64,000 nt of DNA from Candidatus Epulonipiscium viviparus (GCF_030708075.1 NZ_CP117982.1:841388-905387); one strand, 5' to 3'; shown: positions 8,524 to 18,758, numbered from the stretch's first letter. Notes: a model not told the origin generated them from the letters alone. Numbers and translations: made by a program.

Positions 8524-10746
8524 TTAACTTTCAACTCGACGGACTTCATTGACATCATTGATATTAATAATTTTGCGGATAGCTTCTTCGAGTTGTCGTC
8601 TATGCGATATAATAAATTTGACATTAAATAGTAAGTCGTGAGTTTTAATTGATTTGACGTTAAGAGATTTGATATCAAGACTCATATCGTTTAGTATTTT
8701 TAAAATTTCGGCGACTATATTGGGTCTATCGATACATAATATCTGTATTTCGGTAATATACTGCATTTGTGGAAGCTCAGAATCTTGCCAACTTGCCTGA
8801 CTGATGCGCTCTGGCTCGTTTTTCATTATATAATTAATGTTGGGGCAGTTGCTTTTGTGAATAGAAATGCCGCGTCCTCGAGTTATATAACCAATTATTT
8901 CATCGCCAGGAAGAGGATTGCAGCATTGAGCAAATTTTATGGCAATATCGCCAAGGTCATCTATGATAATTCCGCTTTTGCTTTTAACGTATTCTGTAGG
9001 TTGAATAAATTGATCTTCAAATCCTTTTAGGAGATCCTCGTCTTTAATAACTTCTTTGTTAGCCTTAATATTTTCGTCTATGAGTCGGCTTAAGACTTGT
9101 TGCTCTTTGATGCTCCCATATCCTATGGCTGCGTAAACTGCTTCCCAATTTTTTAAACCATAGCGCCTATAGACGTTAGTAGTAGCTTCTGGAGTAAGTA
9201 AAGAAGCGAGCTTATATGCTTTATGTTTTGCACTAGTTTCGAGCAAATCTTTACCTTTTAAAATATCTTCTTCTTTAAATTGCTTTCGAAACCATTGATT
9301 AATTTTATTGCGAGCTTGAGTAGTTGTAACAATGTTTAGCCAATCTCGGCTAGGACCCTTTTTGGAGGCAGAAGTGAGGATTTCGATTCGATCGCCATTT
9401 TTAAGAGTGGAGTCGAGGTTAACAATTTTATCATTTACTTTGGCGCCAGTCATTTTATTTCCAATATCAGAATGGATATAATATGCAAAGTCGATAGGTG
9501 TCGCTCCTGTTGGGATAGTAATTAGATCGCCTTTTGGAGAAAATACATATACTTGATCGGTATAGATATCTAAGTCAACTTTAATAGCAGAAATGAATTC
9601 CTCGTTATCGCTCATGTCTTTTTGCCATTCAAGAATTTGTCGAAGCCAAGCTAACTTTTCTTCCGAAGTATCCTGAAAAAGTCCTTCAATTTTGCCTTCT
9701 TTATATTTCCAATGAGCGGCAATGCCATACTCGGCTGTTCTGTGCATTTCCATTGTGCGGATCTGCAATTCAAAGGGAACTCCGTTTGGTCCCATTAATG
9801 TGGTGTGTAGAGACTGATACATATTGGGCTTTGGCATAGCAATATAGTCTTTAAATCTGCCAGGAATAGGAGTAAAGATGTCATGTGCAACTCCAAGTAC
9901 TCCATAACAGTCTTTGACATCTTCTACTATCGCACGAACTGCAAAAAGGTCATAAATTTGATCTATAGTTTTATTTTGATTAACGAGTTTTTTGTAGATA
10001 CTAAAAAAATGTTTAGGTCGACCCTCAACATTTGCTTTGATGCCAAGTTTATCTAGTTCGTTTCTAATTTTTACAACGATTTGATTAGTTATTTCTACTC
10101 GCTCTTGTCTTTTTTTGGCAATGGTTTTGACCAAATAATAATACATATTGGAATTTATATACCTAAGAGATAAATCTTCAAGTTCTGCCTTTAACTTACA
10201 AATCCCCAGTCGATTAGCAATAGGGGCATAAATATCCATAGTTTCTCTAGCTATTGCTTGTTGTTTTTCGGGAATCATATATTTGAGCGTTTGCATATTG
10301 TGGAGCCTGTCAGCAAGTTTAATCAAGACAACTCTAATATCCTGAGCCATAGCAATAAACATTTTACGATAGTTTTCTACTTGGAGTTCTTCTTTTTGTA
10401 CTTTTTTATTAGTAGAATGATATTTAATTTGGCTAAGTTTTGTAACTCCATCAACTAACAATGCAACTTCTTTGTTAAAATTCAATTCTATATCTTCGAG
10501 AGTCATACTTGTATCTTCGACAACGTCATGTAAGAGTCCGGCTGTAATCGATTCGATATCTAATTCTAAATCTGCTAAAATCTTAGCAACTCCGAGTGGA
10601 TGAATTATATATGGCTCTCCAGACTTCCTAAGCTGGCCATTATGCGCATTAGATGCAATATCATACGCTTTTTCAATCATACTAAGGTCATCAGACGGGT
10701 GATACGCCTGGATAGCTTTAATCAATTTTTCAAAAGTATTAGACAT
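8524..10746 (-). CDS. relA: Bifunctional (p)ppGpp synthetase/hydrolase (RelA/SpoT homolog)
   Basis: 740 residues, the usual length for a Firmicute Rsh. Order: HD hydrolase domain (about 30-190; HNGQLRKSGEPYIIHP and GLLHDVVEDT), RelA/SpoT synthetase domain (about 230-350; PGRFKDYIAMPKPNMYQSLH), TGS (about 395-455; YVFSPKGDLITIPTGATPIDFA), a helical and zinc-finger-like region (CCNPLPGD near 635), and a C-terminal ACT domain. Makes and degrades the stringent-response alarmone. Last gene of recJ-apt-relA; 15 bases after apt, with an AGAAGGGAGGG ribosome site. Confidence 0.97.
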   Translation of the reverse strand: MSNTFEKLIKAIQAYHPSDDLSMIEKAYDIASNAHNGQLRKSGEPYIIHPLGVAKILADLELDIESITAGLLHDVVEDTSMTLEDIELNFNKEVALLVDGVTKLSQIKYHSTNKKVQKEELQVENYRKMFIAMAQDIRVVLIKLADRLHNMQTLKYMIPEKQQAIARETMDIYAPIANRLGICKLKAELEDLSLRYINSNMYYYLVKTIAKKRQERVEITNQIVVKIRNELDKLGIKANVEGRPKHFFSIYKKLVNQNKTIDQIYDLFAVRAIVEDVKDCYGVLGVAHDIFTPIPGRFKDYIAMPKPNMYQSLHTTLMGPNGVPFELQIRTMEMHRTAEYGIAAHWKYKEGKIEGLFQDTSEEKLAWLRQILEWQKDMSDNEEFISAIKVDLDIYTDQVYVFSPKGDLITIPTGATPIDFAYYIHSDIGNKMTGAKVNDKIVNLDSTLKNGDRIEILTSASKKGPSRDWLNIVTTTQARNKINQWFRKQFKEEDILKGKDLLETSAKHKAYKLASLLTPEATTNVYRRYGLKNWEAVYAAIGYGSIKEQQVLSRLIDENIKANKEVIKDEDLLKGFEDQFIQPTEYVKSKSGIIIDDLGDIAIKFAQCCNPLPGDEIIGYITRGRGISIHKSNCPNINYIMKNEPERISQASWQDSELPQMQYITEIQILCIDRPNIVAEILKILNDMSLDIKSLNVKSIKTHDLLFNVKFIISHRRQLEEAIRKIININDVNEVRRVES

Positions 10747-10761
10747 ATCGTCCCTCCCTTC

Positions 10762-11274
10762 TTAATATTGCAATAAAGTTTCTACAATTATGTCTTTTAA
10801 TAATTCTCTACCTTTAAGACTAGTAAGCTCAATTAAACATACAACCATTACAACTTCACCACCAAGTTTGGTAATAAGATCTACCATTGCCTTATTTGTT
10901 CCACCAGTTGCAAGCAAATCGTCTATTAAGATCACCTTTTGACCTGGCAAAATAGCATCCTGATGAATTTCTAAAGTATTTGTTCCATATTCGAGATTAT
11001 AACTTTGTTGATATGTTTTATATGGAAGTTTACCAGGCTTTCTAATAGGAATAAATCCTTTTTTTAAATTGTAAGCAACGGGAACTCCAAAAATAAATCC
11101 CCGAGATTCAGGACCAACTACTAAATCAAAATCAACTTTACTGACGGTTTCGCAAAGTAAATCGATTGAATAAGCTAATCCTACAGGATCTTTCAAAAGA
11201 GTGGTAATATCTCTAAATAAAATCCCTTTTTCTGGATAATCTGGTATATCTCTTATAAGTGTTTTTAAATCCAT
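10762..11274 (-). CDS. apt: Adenine phosphoribosyltransferase
   Basis: 170 residues. Salvages adenine to AMP with PRPP. VGPESRGFIFGVPVAY and the PRPP-binding loop VILIDDLLATGGT (about 114-126) are intact, and PDYPEKGILFRDITTLL is the family N-terminus. Three bases after recJ, with AAAGGAG as ribosome site; part of the conserved recJ-apt-relA operon. Confidence 0.97.
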   Translation of the reverse strand: MDLKTLIRDIPDYPEKGILFRDITTLLKDPVGLAYSIDLLCETVSKVDFDLVVGPESRGFIFGVPVAYNLKKGFIPIRKPGKLPYKTYQQSYNLEYGTNTLEIHQDAILPGQKVILIDDLLATGGTNKAMVDLITKLGGEVVMVVCLIELTSLKGRELLKDIIVETLLQY

Positions 11275-11277
11275 TAA

Positions 11278-13317
11278 TTATTCTCCTTTCAAAAACTGCG
11301 ATAATTGATTAAAACGAGTAGAGTTTTCGAGCTTATTTTTTGTATAACTTTCAATTCTATAGTATATGCTATTATTGTTGTATTTATAAGACAAAAAACC
11401 AAGTTCACAAAATATGTCAATGATTTGTAAAATTTTGTATTCATTTAATTTTAGGGTAAAAGATAATTGGTTTAATGAAATATTATCAGCGGCATATTTT
11501 TTTAAATATTGAAAAACAGCAGCGCAATCACTATATGAAGGTATTAATTGAGTAATTTCATAATATGAAAGCCCTTTTAAATGTGTCATAGGAGAGTTTT
11601 GAAATTTCGTGTAAAGTTCCAAGTAATATAATGAAGTCGTTTCATTAGCAGATCTAATGGCCGTCATCATAAATTGGATAGTCGTTTTACCGTTCCATTC
11701 GTTTTTGGATATACTTCCGGCAATCTCTACTTCTTCGCCTTTATTCAAAAAATTACTTAATTGACCTTGTGAAAAAATAATAACGTCAAGGAATTTATTA
11801 TTGTCTTCTAAAATAATTTTTAGATGCTCAGATCGTTTTCCCATGTGAATAATTTTGGAAATTTTGCCTTTAACCAATAAAATTGGGCTACTATTATTTT
11901 GACCACAAGGTTCTAATGCAGATAAGCTATTATACAGATCTATAGTTACTTCTGAGAGAGGAACTGTAGCATCGATATAAATTTTTGGCGTTAAGAGCTG
12001 TTTGTCAAGAATTTCATAATTAGCTTTATTTATATCTTCGGTAAAGTTTCTTATTTTGGAAGCAGATATTGTAAGTCCGGCAGCTTGTGTATGTCCTCCA
12101 TATTTGATGAGGTATTGCTGTTGTTCAGTAATGGCATTAATAATACTGAAACCGTCGACGCTTCTGGCCGAGCCAACATATTTGTCACCATCAAGCGTGC
12201 AGACAATAGTAGGTCGATAATAGTGTTGCGATATTTTAGATGCAACTAATCCTAATACTCCATGATGCCAATCAGTACCAGTAATGACTAAAACTTTTTC
12301 TTTGGATAAGTCGATATTGTTTTTTACATATTCAAAGGCAGCGGTAACAATTTCGGCTTCTTTGGCTTTGCGTTTAATATTATTATTATCCAGTATCTGA
12401 GCTAGTGTGGCAGCTCTTTGGGTATCCTGCGTAGTAAATAATTCAATCGCAAGATTGGCATCAGACATTCGGCTTATAGCATTAATTCGAGGAGCTACTT
12501 GAAAAGCTATTGTATAGGAGGTGGTTGGTTGACTATTCTTATTTATTATGTTTAGCAATGCGCGCAAACCAGGATTGCGAGTATGCGTGATCAATTTAAG
12601 ACCTAACGAAGCTATAACTCTGCTTTCTTGTAGCAATGGAACCATGTCGGCAATTGTGCCAATTGAAACTAAATCTAAATATTTATATACATATTCTTCT
12701 AAGCTAAGTTTTAGTGTCGTGGCTATGGCAGTAATAAGTTTAAATACAATACCAACACCAGCAAGATTTTGAGAAGGATATGTGCAATTGGGTCTTTTAT
12801 AGTTAACTATACAATGTGCATCTGGAATTTGATCGAGACATTGATGGTGATCAGTTATAATAACATCTATCCCCTTACTGCGAGCAAAATCAACTTCGGC
12901 TATTGCTGTAATGCCATTATCAACAGTTACAATTAAATCGGTTTTATTATCGGCTAAATAAAGTATGGCATCAATATTCATACCATATCCTTCTGTAAAT
13001 CTGTTAGGAATATAATAATTGACTTTGGCACCAACTTCTGTTAAAAACATATATAAAACAGATGTACTGGTAATGCCGTCAGCATCATAATCTCCATAGA
13101 TAGTGATTTGCTGTTTTTGTGAAATAGCATCTAAAATACGAATCACGGCTTTGTCCATATCTAGCAACGCAAAAGGGTCATGAAGGTCTGCTATTTTAGG
13201 ATTTAAGAAACTTTCTTTATCAGAATCGAGGATATTTTTTGCTGCTAATATATTATCAATAATACTTTTGTTTGGATTGTTAGAAAGAAATTTCCATTCA
13301 TAATTGTTTGGAATCAT
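11278..13317 (-). CDS. recJ: Single-stranded-DNA-specific exonuclease RecJ
   Basis: 679 residues. 5'-3' ssDNA exonuclease acting in recombination and repair. DHH-domain motifs ITIYGDYDADGITST (about 71-85), VTVDNGITA and VIITDHHQC (about 153-161), and the DHHA1 glycine motif YGGHTQAAGLTI are all present. The OB fold and a clostridial-type C-terminal extension follow. GAGGTGAT precedes the ATG. First gene of the operon. Confidence 0.95.
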   Translation of the reverse strand: MIPNNYEWKFLSNNPNKSIIDNILAAKNILDSDKESFLNPKIADLHDPFALLDMDKAVIRILDAISQKQQITIYGDYDADGITSTSVLYMFLTEVGAKVNYYIPNRFTEGYGMNIDAILYLADNKTDLIVTVDNGITAIAEVDFARSKGIDVIITDHHQCLDQIPDAHCIVNYKRPNCTYPSQNLAGVGIVFKLITAIATTLKLSLEEYVYKYLDLVSIGTIADMVPLLQESRVIASLGLKLITHTRNPGLRALLNIINKNSQPTTSYTIAFQVAPRINAISRMSDANLAIELFTTQDTQRAATLAQILDNNNIKRKAKEAEIVTAAFEYVKNNIDLSKEKVLVITGTDWHHGVLGLVASKISQHYYRPTIVCTLDGDKYVGSARSVDGFSIINAITEQQQYLIKYGGHTQAAGLTISASKIRNFTEDINKANYEILDKQLLTPKIYIDATVPLSEVTIDLYNSLSALEPCGQNNSSPILLVKGKISKIIHMGKRSEHLKIILEDNNKFLDVIIFSQGQLSNFLNKGEEVEIAGSISKNEWNGKTTIQFMMTAIRSANETTSLYYLELYTKFQNSPMTHLKGLSYYEITQLIPSYSDCAAVFQYLKKYAADNISLNQLSFTLKLNEYKILQIIDIFCELGFLSYKYNNNSIYYRIESYTKNKLENSTRFNQLSQFLKGE

Positions 13318-13365
13318 CAGATCACCTCATAAAAAAGTATGGTCAAAAATCAAAAATTATAAACA

Positions 13366-13400
13366 TAAAAAAAACGATAGAATGTTGAGCTCTTCTATCG
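13366..13400 (-). terminator. Intrinsic terminator of the 13548 gene
   Basis: On the minus strand CGATAGAA (13400-13393) pairs with TTCTATCG (13382-13375), loop of 10, followed by eight U (13374-13367). The 145 bases between this and the gene hold nothing I recognise. Confidence 0.85.
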
Positions 13401-13547
13401 TCTTATAAACTATTGTATAAAAAATAACTGCTAAGTCCTTAGAAAGTTACTTTGGAATGATATTAAACAAAACTAATCTATATTTATGCAAACTTTTCAT
13501 CATGAAATACAGCATTAACTTTATATTTTAAAATTATATAATATAGA

Positions 13548-14048
13548 TTATAATCGTCTGTGGTAGTATCCGATATGTTCGCCATATTGATTCGCTATGT
13601 TAGATAATTGGCTAGTTAAAGATTCGTCTGGAGGAGCAGTGTATTTGACTGGTCGAGAATAAATTTTGGAATCTTCTTTCTTTTTCTTTAAGGCTTCCTC
13701 GCGTTCTTTAACTCTTTCCGCAGCGATTTTTTCTTCTAGCTTAGAAATCTCAACATCATATGATTTAAGATCGGATTTGATTTCTACTAAGGAGCTACCG
13801 TTGGCTAAAGTTTGAGAAATCAATTCGTTTTTAATTTCTAAAATCTTGTCTTTTTGTTTTGAGAGTGTATCTATAACGGACATTGCTTTGCCTTGTTTAG
13901 AAATTGTGAAAAAATTTTGATACTTATCTTGAGATGTATTTGATTGAGACTGAGATTGAGAAGACGATTCAACTTGAGAATCATCACCATAATTTATTTT
14001 TCCATAAGTATTATTAACTCTATATTGATTTAACGCTTTTATGCTCAT
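13548..14048 (-). CDS. Coiled-coil protein of unknown function, paralog of 21760-22224
   Basis: 166 residues, not recognised. A Ser/Gln-rich N-terminal part precedes a conserved block (about 50-135): GKAMSVIDTLSKQKDKI, LANGSSLVEIKSDLKSYD, a Lys/Glu-rich coiled coil (about 100-130) and SKIYSRPV. The same block occurs in the minus-strand gene at 21760-22224, giving a two-member family flanking spoIIIA-glgB. No signal peptide or membrane segment. It is divergent from spoIIIAA across 272 bases; the closeness hints at a sporulation or cell-surface role, but nothing proves it. Confidence 0.75.
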   Translation of the reverse strand: MSIKALNQYRVNNTYGKINYGDDSQVESSSQSQSQSNTSQDKYQNFFTISKQGKAMSVIDTLSKQKDKILEIKNELISQTLANGSSLVEIKSDLKSYDVEISKLEEKIAAERVKEREEALKKKKEDSKIYSRPVKYTAPPDESLTSQLSNIANQYGEHIGYYHRRL

Positions 14049-14278
14049 AGTAATACCCCCTGTGAAATTAAGTTTAGTAATATAATCTACACATGATATA
14101 TCGACGAATTTAGATAATTCTTGATGATATATCTGTAAAATATATGATAATCGTAGTAAAACTGCAAAAAAAATTACAAAATGTGGGAATTAAATTGGTA
14201 AATTTTAAAAATTCGATAATTGGAAAATCAAGGAAATAACAATTTTGTCCCAAAAAGTAATGATTGTGGTATAAATAG

Positions 14279-14286
14279 CATATACT
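14279..14286 (+). promoter_or_regulatory. Possible sigma-E -10 element of the spoIIIA operon
   Basis: CATATACT, 34 bases before the spoIIIAA start, resembles the mother-cell sigma-E -10 pattern (CATACAmT). I could not place a convincing -35. Apart from this I see nothing in the 272-base region between the divergent genes. Confidence 0.25.
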
Positions 14287-14320
14287 GATATAAGTAATAC
14301 TATGAAGGGAGATAAAAATC

Positions 14321-15262
14321 ATGGTAGATACAATATCAGAAGTATTGCCAAGGCATATAAAGAATATGATGCTGAAAATAAATCCTAGAATAATTAATGA
14401 ATTAGAAGAAATTCGAATTAGAATTAGTAAGCCTATTATTTTGAGAACACATGATAATGAATTTGGAATTTTTGAAAATGGTGCTTGTAAGCCTAACAAA
14501 GGCTATTGTGCTAATAAAACAGATATAGATGGAATTTTAAAATTTGCTAGTGGATTTTCGATGTACGCAATAGAAGATGAATTGAGATCTGGATTTATTA
14601 CTATTGCCGGCGGTCATAGAATAGGAGTTGTTGGTAGAGCAGTTATAGATAATAAAAATTTAAAAACAATAACAAACATATCAGCAATAAATATAAGAAT
14701 TGCACGAGAAGTGGTAGGTGCAGGTAATAAAATTGTTCCATACATATATAAAAATAGAAAAATTTGTAATACGCTGATTGTTTCTCCGCCTAAATGTGGA
14801 AAAACAACAATTCTGCGAGATGTTATAAGAAATCTGAGTAATGGAGAAAGCTTGGATGTTTCTTATCACGTAGGAATAGTGGACGAGCGTTCAGAAATAG
14901 CTGCTTGCTATATGGGTATTCCACAAAACGATGTAGGAATTAGAACGGATGTATTAGATTCTGCACCAAAAGCTGAAGGCATTTTAATGCTACTTAGATC
15001 TATGTCTCCAGAAATAATTGCTGTAGATGAGATAGGACGAGATGAAGACTACAAAGCAATTTTTGATGCGTTGATTGTGGGAGTTACAGTTATATGTACA
15101 ATTCATGGGAGCAGTTTAAATGATTGTTTAAATAAACCTCTATTAAAAGATATGTTAGATAAAAAATTATTTGAGCGAATCATTATTCTATCAAATAATC
15201 CAAAAGTAGGAACAGTTAAAGAAGTAATAGATGTTAGAAATAATTATAATATTATAAGATAG
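14321..15262 (+). CDS. spoIIIAA: Stage III sporulation protein AA (secretion-type ATPase)
   Basis: 313 residues. Mother-cell ATPase of the SpoIIIA-SpoIIQ feeding-tube channel, related to type II/IV secretion ATPases. Walker A SPPKCGKTTILRD (about 152-164), VDERSEIAACYMG, and Walker B IIAVDEIGRDEDYKAI are intact. The ATG at 14321 has AAGGGAG upstream. First gene of the eight-gene spoIIIA operon, under sigma-E in Bacillus. Confidence 0.96.
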   Translation: MVDTISEVLPRHIKNMMLKINPRIINELEEIRIRISKPIILRTHDNEFGIFENGACKPNKGYCANKTDIDGILKFASGFSMYAIEDELRSGFITIAGGHRIGVVGRAVIDNKNLKTITNISAINIRIAREVVGAGNKIVPYIYKNRKICNTLIVSPPKCGKTTILRDVIRNLSNGESLDVSYHVGIVDERSEIAACYMGIPQNDVGIRTDVLDSAPKAEGILMLLRSMSPEIIAVDEIGRDEDYKAIFDALIVGVTVICTIHGSSLNDCLNKPLLKDMLDKKLFERIIILSNNPKVGTVKEVIDVRNNYNIIR

Positions 15263-15297
15263 AATAATAAAAAAATTTTAAGAAAGGAGAAAATAGT

Positions 15298-15813
15298 ATG
15301 AATACAATAGGGATGGCGTTAATATTGATATCATGTACACTTTGTGGTTTTGCATATGATGCCAATGAGAAAAAAAGAGTTCTACAGTTGGACGAGCTAT
15401 TTTTGGGGTTTAACCTGCTAAAGAGTGAAATAGATTATAAGCTGACGCCTTTAATAGAGGCTTTGCAAGAAGTTGCGAGTCAAACTGAACAAGGAGTGGA
15501 CAGGCTGTTTGGTTTATATTCACAAAAGTTGAATCAGCGGGATGAAATGGATACCAAAAAAATGTGGAAACAAACATTGATGGAAGCAAATCATTGGCTG
15601 CGACTAAAAGAAGAAGATTTAAAATTATTGGAATCTTTTGGCACAATGTCATCGCATTTTGATAGAGAGGTTCAACGAAATAACATCACCTGGTTACTCG
15701 AAAGTTTAAAGCAAAGACGAGATCAAGCAAATGAATTATATGAGAAGCGTAGCAAATTGTATCGTAGTATGGGAGTTTTAATAGGTTTATCAATAGTTAT
15801 AGTATTAATATAG
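15298..15813 (+). CDS. spoIIIAB: Stage III sporulation protein AB
   Basis: 171 residues with N-terminal and C-terminal membrane segments (about 4-17 and 157-171) and a helical middle, similar in build to GspF-like secretion proteins. The core LDELFLGFNLLKSEIDYKLTPLIEAL is typical. 35 bases after spoIIIAA with an AAAGGAG ribosome site. Assigned from sequence pattern and fixed operon position. Confidence 0.93.
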   Translation: MNTIGMALILISCTLCGFAYDANEKKRVLQLDELFLGFNLLKSEIDYKLTPLIEALQEVASQTEQGVDRLFGLYSQKLNQRDEMDTKKMWKQTLMEANHWLRLKEEDLKLLESFGTMSSHFDREVQRNNITWLLESLKQRRDQANELYEKRSKLYRSMGVLIGLSIVIVLI

Positions 15814-15825
15814 GGAGGTTATATG

Positions 15826-16020
15826 ATGGATATTACATTAATTCTTAAGATTGCAGGTTTGGGACTTGGGCTCTGGGCAGTGCAAGAAATTTTAAAAAAT
15901 TCTGGAATGGGCAAAGCCGCAGACTATGTTGGAATTGCTGGTACATTAGTAGTAGTAATGATTATGGTTAATGAAATAATGGGATTTTTTACTACAGTAC
16001 AAACATTCTTTACATTTTAG
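15826..16020 (+). CDS. spoIIIAC: Stage III sporulation protein AC
   Basis: 64 residues, two membrane helices; LILKIAGLGLGLWAVQEIL and ADYVGIAGTLVVVMIM are typical. I chose the second of two tandem ATGs because GGGAGG (15813-15818) is then 7 bases away. Membrane component of the SpoIIIA channel. Confidence 0.93.
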   Translation: MDITLILKIAGLGLGLWAVQEILKNSGMGKAADYVGIAGTLVVVMIMVNEIMGFFTTVQTFFTF

Positions 16021-16032
16021 GGTGGTGGTTAG

Positions 16033-16416
16033 ATGAATATCTTACAATTAGTAAGTTTTGCGGCAATTGGAGTTGTAATAATTAAAATACTTGATGCCAT
16101 TGGCTCAAAAGTTACAACATACATAAAAGTTTTAATAGGGCTATCAATTTTTGGATTTGCGTGTACGCAGTTAGATGTTATTTTTGATATAATCAGAGAT
16201 TTGGCAAGTAAGATTAATATGGAAGGAACTTATCTAACGATTATTTTCAAGATTATAGGAATTGCTTATATTGCAGAGTTTGGATTACATTTATGTAAAG
16301 ATGCAGGTGAAGAAGGCATCGGAAAAAAGATAGAATTTGCAGCAAAAGTAATGATTTTTGTAGTGGCAGCCCCTGTAATTTTAGCACTCATTGATCTTAT
16401 CACTGGACTTTTATAA
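16033..16416 (+). CDS. spoIIIAD: Stage III sporulation protein AD
   Basis: 127 residues, four predicted membrane helices; IKIIGIAYIAEFGLHLCKDAGE near residues 75-96 is a strong family signature. Twelve bases after spoIIIAC; GGTGGTGG precedes the ATG. Confidence 0.94.
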   Translation: MNILQLVSFAAIGVVIIKILDAIGSKVTTYIKVLIGLSIFGFACTQLDVIFDIIRDLASKINMEGTYLTIIFKIIGIAYIAEFGLHLCKDAGEEGIGKKIEFAAKVMIFVVAAPVILALIDLITGLL

Positions 16417-16431
16417 GGAAAGGGGACAACA

Positions 16432-17601
16432 ATGCAAAAGATTAAATTGTTAATAGCGCTAGTTATTTGCCTCTTTGGAGTGTGTGAGACAATGGCAACA
16501 GAAGAGGCAGGGAGTATCAATACAGATTTAATTATAGAAACACAGCTAGAAATGTTTAATTGGGATGAGATTGAGAAGTTAGAAGCAGATCTTTCTCAAA
16601 ACGTTCCAGAACTAAAGGACTTCGATTTAAAACATGAAGTTGGATTAGTTCTTAGTGGACAAAAAAAGTTTAATTTAGAAACAATATTAGAATTTATAAA
16701 GGATAGTATATTTGCAGAGTTTTTTACATATTTGAATGTAATCGTAAGATTTATTTTGATTGTGATAGTCTGCAACATGTTGAATAATTTAAGCGCTGCG
16801 TTCGATTCTAAAAACACAACTAAGATAGCTTTTTTTGTTTGTAATATTGTGATATTATATAGTGTAATGCAGTCTTTGGTATTAATAGTAGAGCTGGCAC
16901 ATAGAACGATAGAAACATTGCAAGGGATAATGTTAATCATGTTACCAACATTGCTAGCGTTTATGGCGGCGTCGGGATATATTGCAACGTCGGCCGCGAT
17001 GTCGCCAGTAGTTATTGGAGCACTAAATATGATGGTATTTATAATACAAAATATATTGTTGCCTAACGTAGTGATAGTAGTAGTATTACAAATATTGAAT
17101 CAGATGAGCAATGAATTTGAAATCAATAAATTAATAGCGTTATATTATAAAGTAAACAAATGGATTTTGGGAACAATATTTGGGAGTAGTATAGCAATAC
17201 TGGGAATATATAGAATGTCGTTGCCGTTCACCGATGTAACAATGAAGCGAGTTGGACTATCGCTGTCTACAAAGTTGATACCAATCGTGGGAAATGCCGT
17301 AGGTGGTGCAGTAGACATGATTATCCAAATATCTGGAATGATTAAAAATGCATTTGGAGTAGGTGTAATTATTTTCATAGTAATAGTAATTGCAATGCCA
17401 CTAATCAAAATCTTTGCGTATATATTTTTATATCATGTTGCGGGAGCAATTATTGAACCGCTTGGAGACAAGAAAATGGCAAAGATTGCAACAGATATTG
17501 CAAAGGGATGTGAGTTTGTAATGAGTTGCGTGGGTACTGTATCAATTTTGTCTATCCTGGCACTGGTAGTTTGCATGAGTGTGGGATCGAGCTTATTATA
17601 A
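16432..17601 (+). CDS. spoIIIAE: Stage III sporulation protein AE
   Basis: 389 residues, signal-like N-terminus (about 1-22), a soluble stretch, then about seven membrane helices (from about residue 100). The motifs LPTLLAFMAASGYIATSAAM and GLSLSTKLIPIVGNAVGGAV are characteristic. Polytopic channel component. AAGGGGAC ribosome site 15 bases after spoIIIAD. Confidence 0.95.
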   Translation: MQKIKLLIALVICLFGVCETMATEEAGSINTDLIIETQLEMFNWDEIEKLEADLSQNVPELKDFDLKHEVGLVLSGQKKFNLETILEFIKDSIFAEFFTYLNVIVRFILIVIVCNMLNNLSAAFDSKNTTKIAFFVCNIVILYSVMQSLVLIVELAHRTIETLQGIMLIMLPTLLAFMAASGYIATSAAMSPVVIGALNMMVFIIQNILLPNVVIVVVLQILNQMSNEFEINKLIALYYKVNKWILGTIFGSSIAILGIYRMSLPFTDVTMKRVGLSLSTKLIPIVGNAVGGAVDMIIQISGMIKNAFGVGVIIFIVIVIAMPLIKIFAYIFLYHVAGAIIEPLGDKKMAKIATDIAKGCEFVMSCVGTVSILSILALVVCMSVGSSLL

Positions 17602-17613
17602 AGGAGAGAGATG

Positions 17614-18201
17614 ATGATATCAAATTTTATTGAATATCTGATGACGCTGGTGTGGGTAATGCTCTTTCTGGTTGTTGTCGAAATGGTTTTTCCAAGCTCA
17701 GCTCTCCAAAAATATATAAAGCTAATATTGAGATTTATATTAGTATATACAATTTTGGCTCCAATTATAAAAGGAGGCCTCTTTGAGACAATTCAGTATG
17801 ATGAGTATGTCAATTCGTATCAAGATCAATTTGATATGATGACAGAAGGAGGAACTCAGATGCATAATTATGAGCAGGAGCTAAAAGAAAATTATGAGCT
17901 GCGTGAAATTGAAATTATTGAGCAAGCAGTGGAAAAAGAACTTGACATGAATGCTGAAGTAGTGGTATCTTCTATAGTGAGGAATTATATACCTCAGTTA
18001 ACTGATATAGAAATAACAGTTTCAAAAAATGAATCAACGGATGACGGATTGATAAAAGTACCAAAAATAGTGATAGGAAAAAAATCAGATAGTGTACGAC
18101 TGTATAAAGAAAATATTGAAAAAGAAATAAAAAATTTATTAAGCAACTTCTATAATTTAGGACAAGTTAATATAAATATAGAAGTACAAAATGTGGATTG
18201 A
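17614..18201 (+). CDS. spoIIIAF: Stage III sporulation protein AF
   Basis: 195 residues: two N-terminal membrane helices (about 4-24 and 32-52) then a soluble ring-building-type domain; ILRFILVYTILAPIIKGG is typical. The second ATG was chosen because it sits 7 bases from AAGGAG. The TGA overlaps the TTG start of spoIIIAG by four bases (TTGA). Confidence 0.92.
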   Translation: MISNFIEYLMTLVWVMLFLVVVEMVFPSSALQKYIKLILRFILVYTILAPIIKGGLFETIQYDEYVNSYQDQFDMMTEGGTQMHNYEQELKENYELREIEIIEQAVEKELDMNAEVVVSSIVRNYIPQLTDIEITVSKNESTDDGLIKVPKIVIGKKSDSVRLYKENIEKEIKNLLSNFYNLGQVNINIEVQNVD

Positions 18202-18758
18202 GCAAGAAATCGACAGCATTGTTTTTGGCAACAGCTATTTTGGGAGTTATGATAACGGTAATTTATGAAAAGCCTGAAAATGACGCATTGCTAGGAACAG
18301 AAAGCTTTGCACAGCAATCGTCGCCAATTGTAGGAGAAGTATTGAGCAAAAATGTTAAGGAGCCACAAGATACATACGCTGTACAAATAGAAAAACAATT
18401 AGAGGATATTTTAAAAAATATACAAGGATTAGGTTCAGTAGAAGTAATGGTAACGTTAAAAACATCATCTGAAAAAATATTGGCAGAAGATGTAAATTTA
18501 AGAAAAAATACAGTTAGTGAAATGGACTCACAAGGTGGGACAAGTACTGTAACAGAAGAAGACGAAATAAATAATGTAATAATGAGTGGAAGTTCTCCGT
18601 ATGTAATTCGTGAAGATATGCCACAGATAGAAGGCGTATTAGTTGTTGCGGGTGGAGGAGACAATATTGGTGTAAAGAATGCAGTAATAGAAGCTGTATC
18701 ATCGCTGTTGGACATACCAGTACATAAGGTATCAGTATTTAAAATGGAAAACAAATAG
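18198..18758 (+). CDS. spoIIIAG: Stage III sporulation protein AG
   Basis: 186 residues, TTG start inside the TTGA overlap with spoIIIAF, so probably translationally coupled. One N-terminal membrane helix (about 5-22), then a ring-building domain: QLEDILKNIQGLGSVEVMVT and QIEGVLVVAGGGDNIGVKNA are strong family motifs. Forms the large ring of the mother-cell side of the channel. Confidence 0.95.
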   Translation: MSKKSTALFLATAILGVMITVIYEKPENDALLGTESFAQQSSPIVGEVLSKNVKEPQDTYAVQIEKQLEDILKNIQGLGSVEVMVTLKTSSEKILAEDVNLRKNTVSEMDSQGGTSTVTEEDEINNVIMSGSSPYVIREDMPQIEGVLVVAGGGDNIGVKNAVIEAVSSLLDIPVHKVSVFKMENK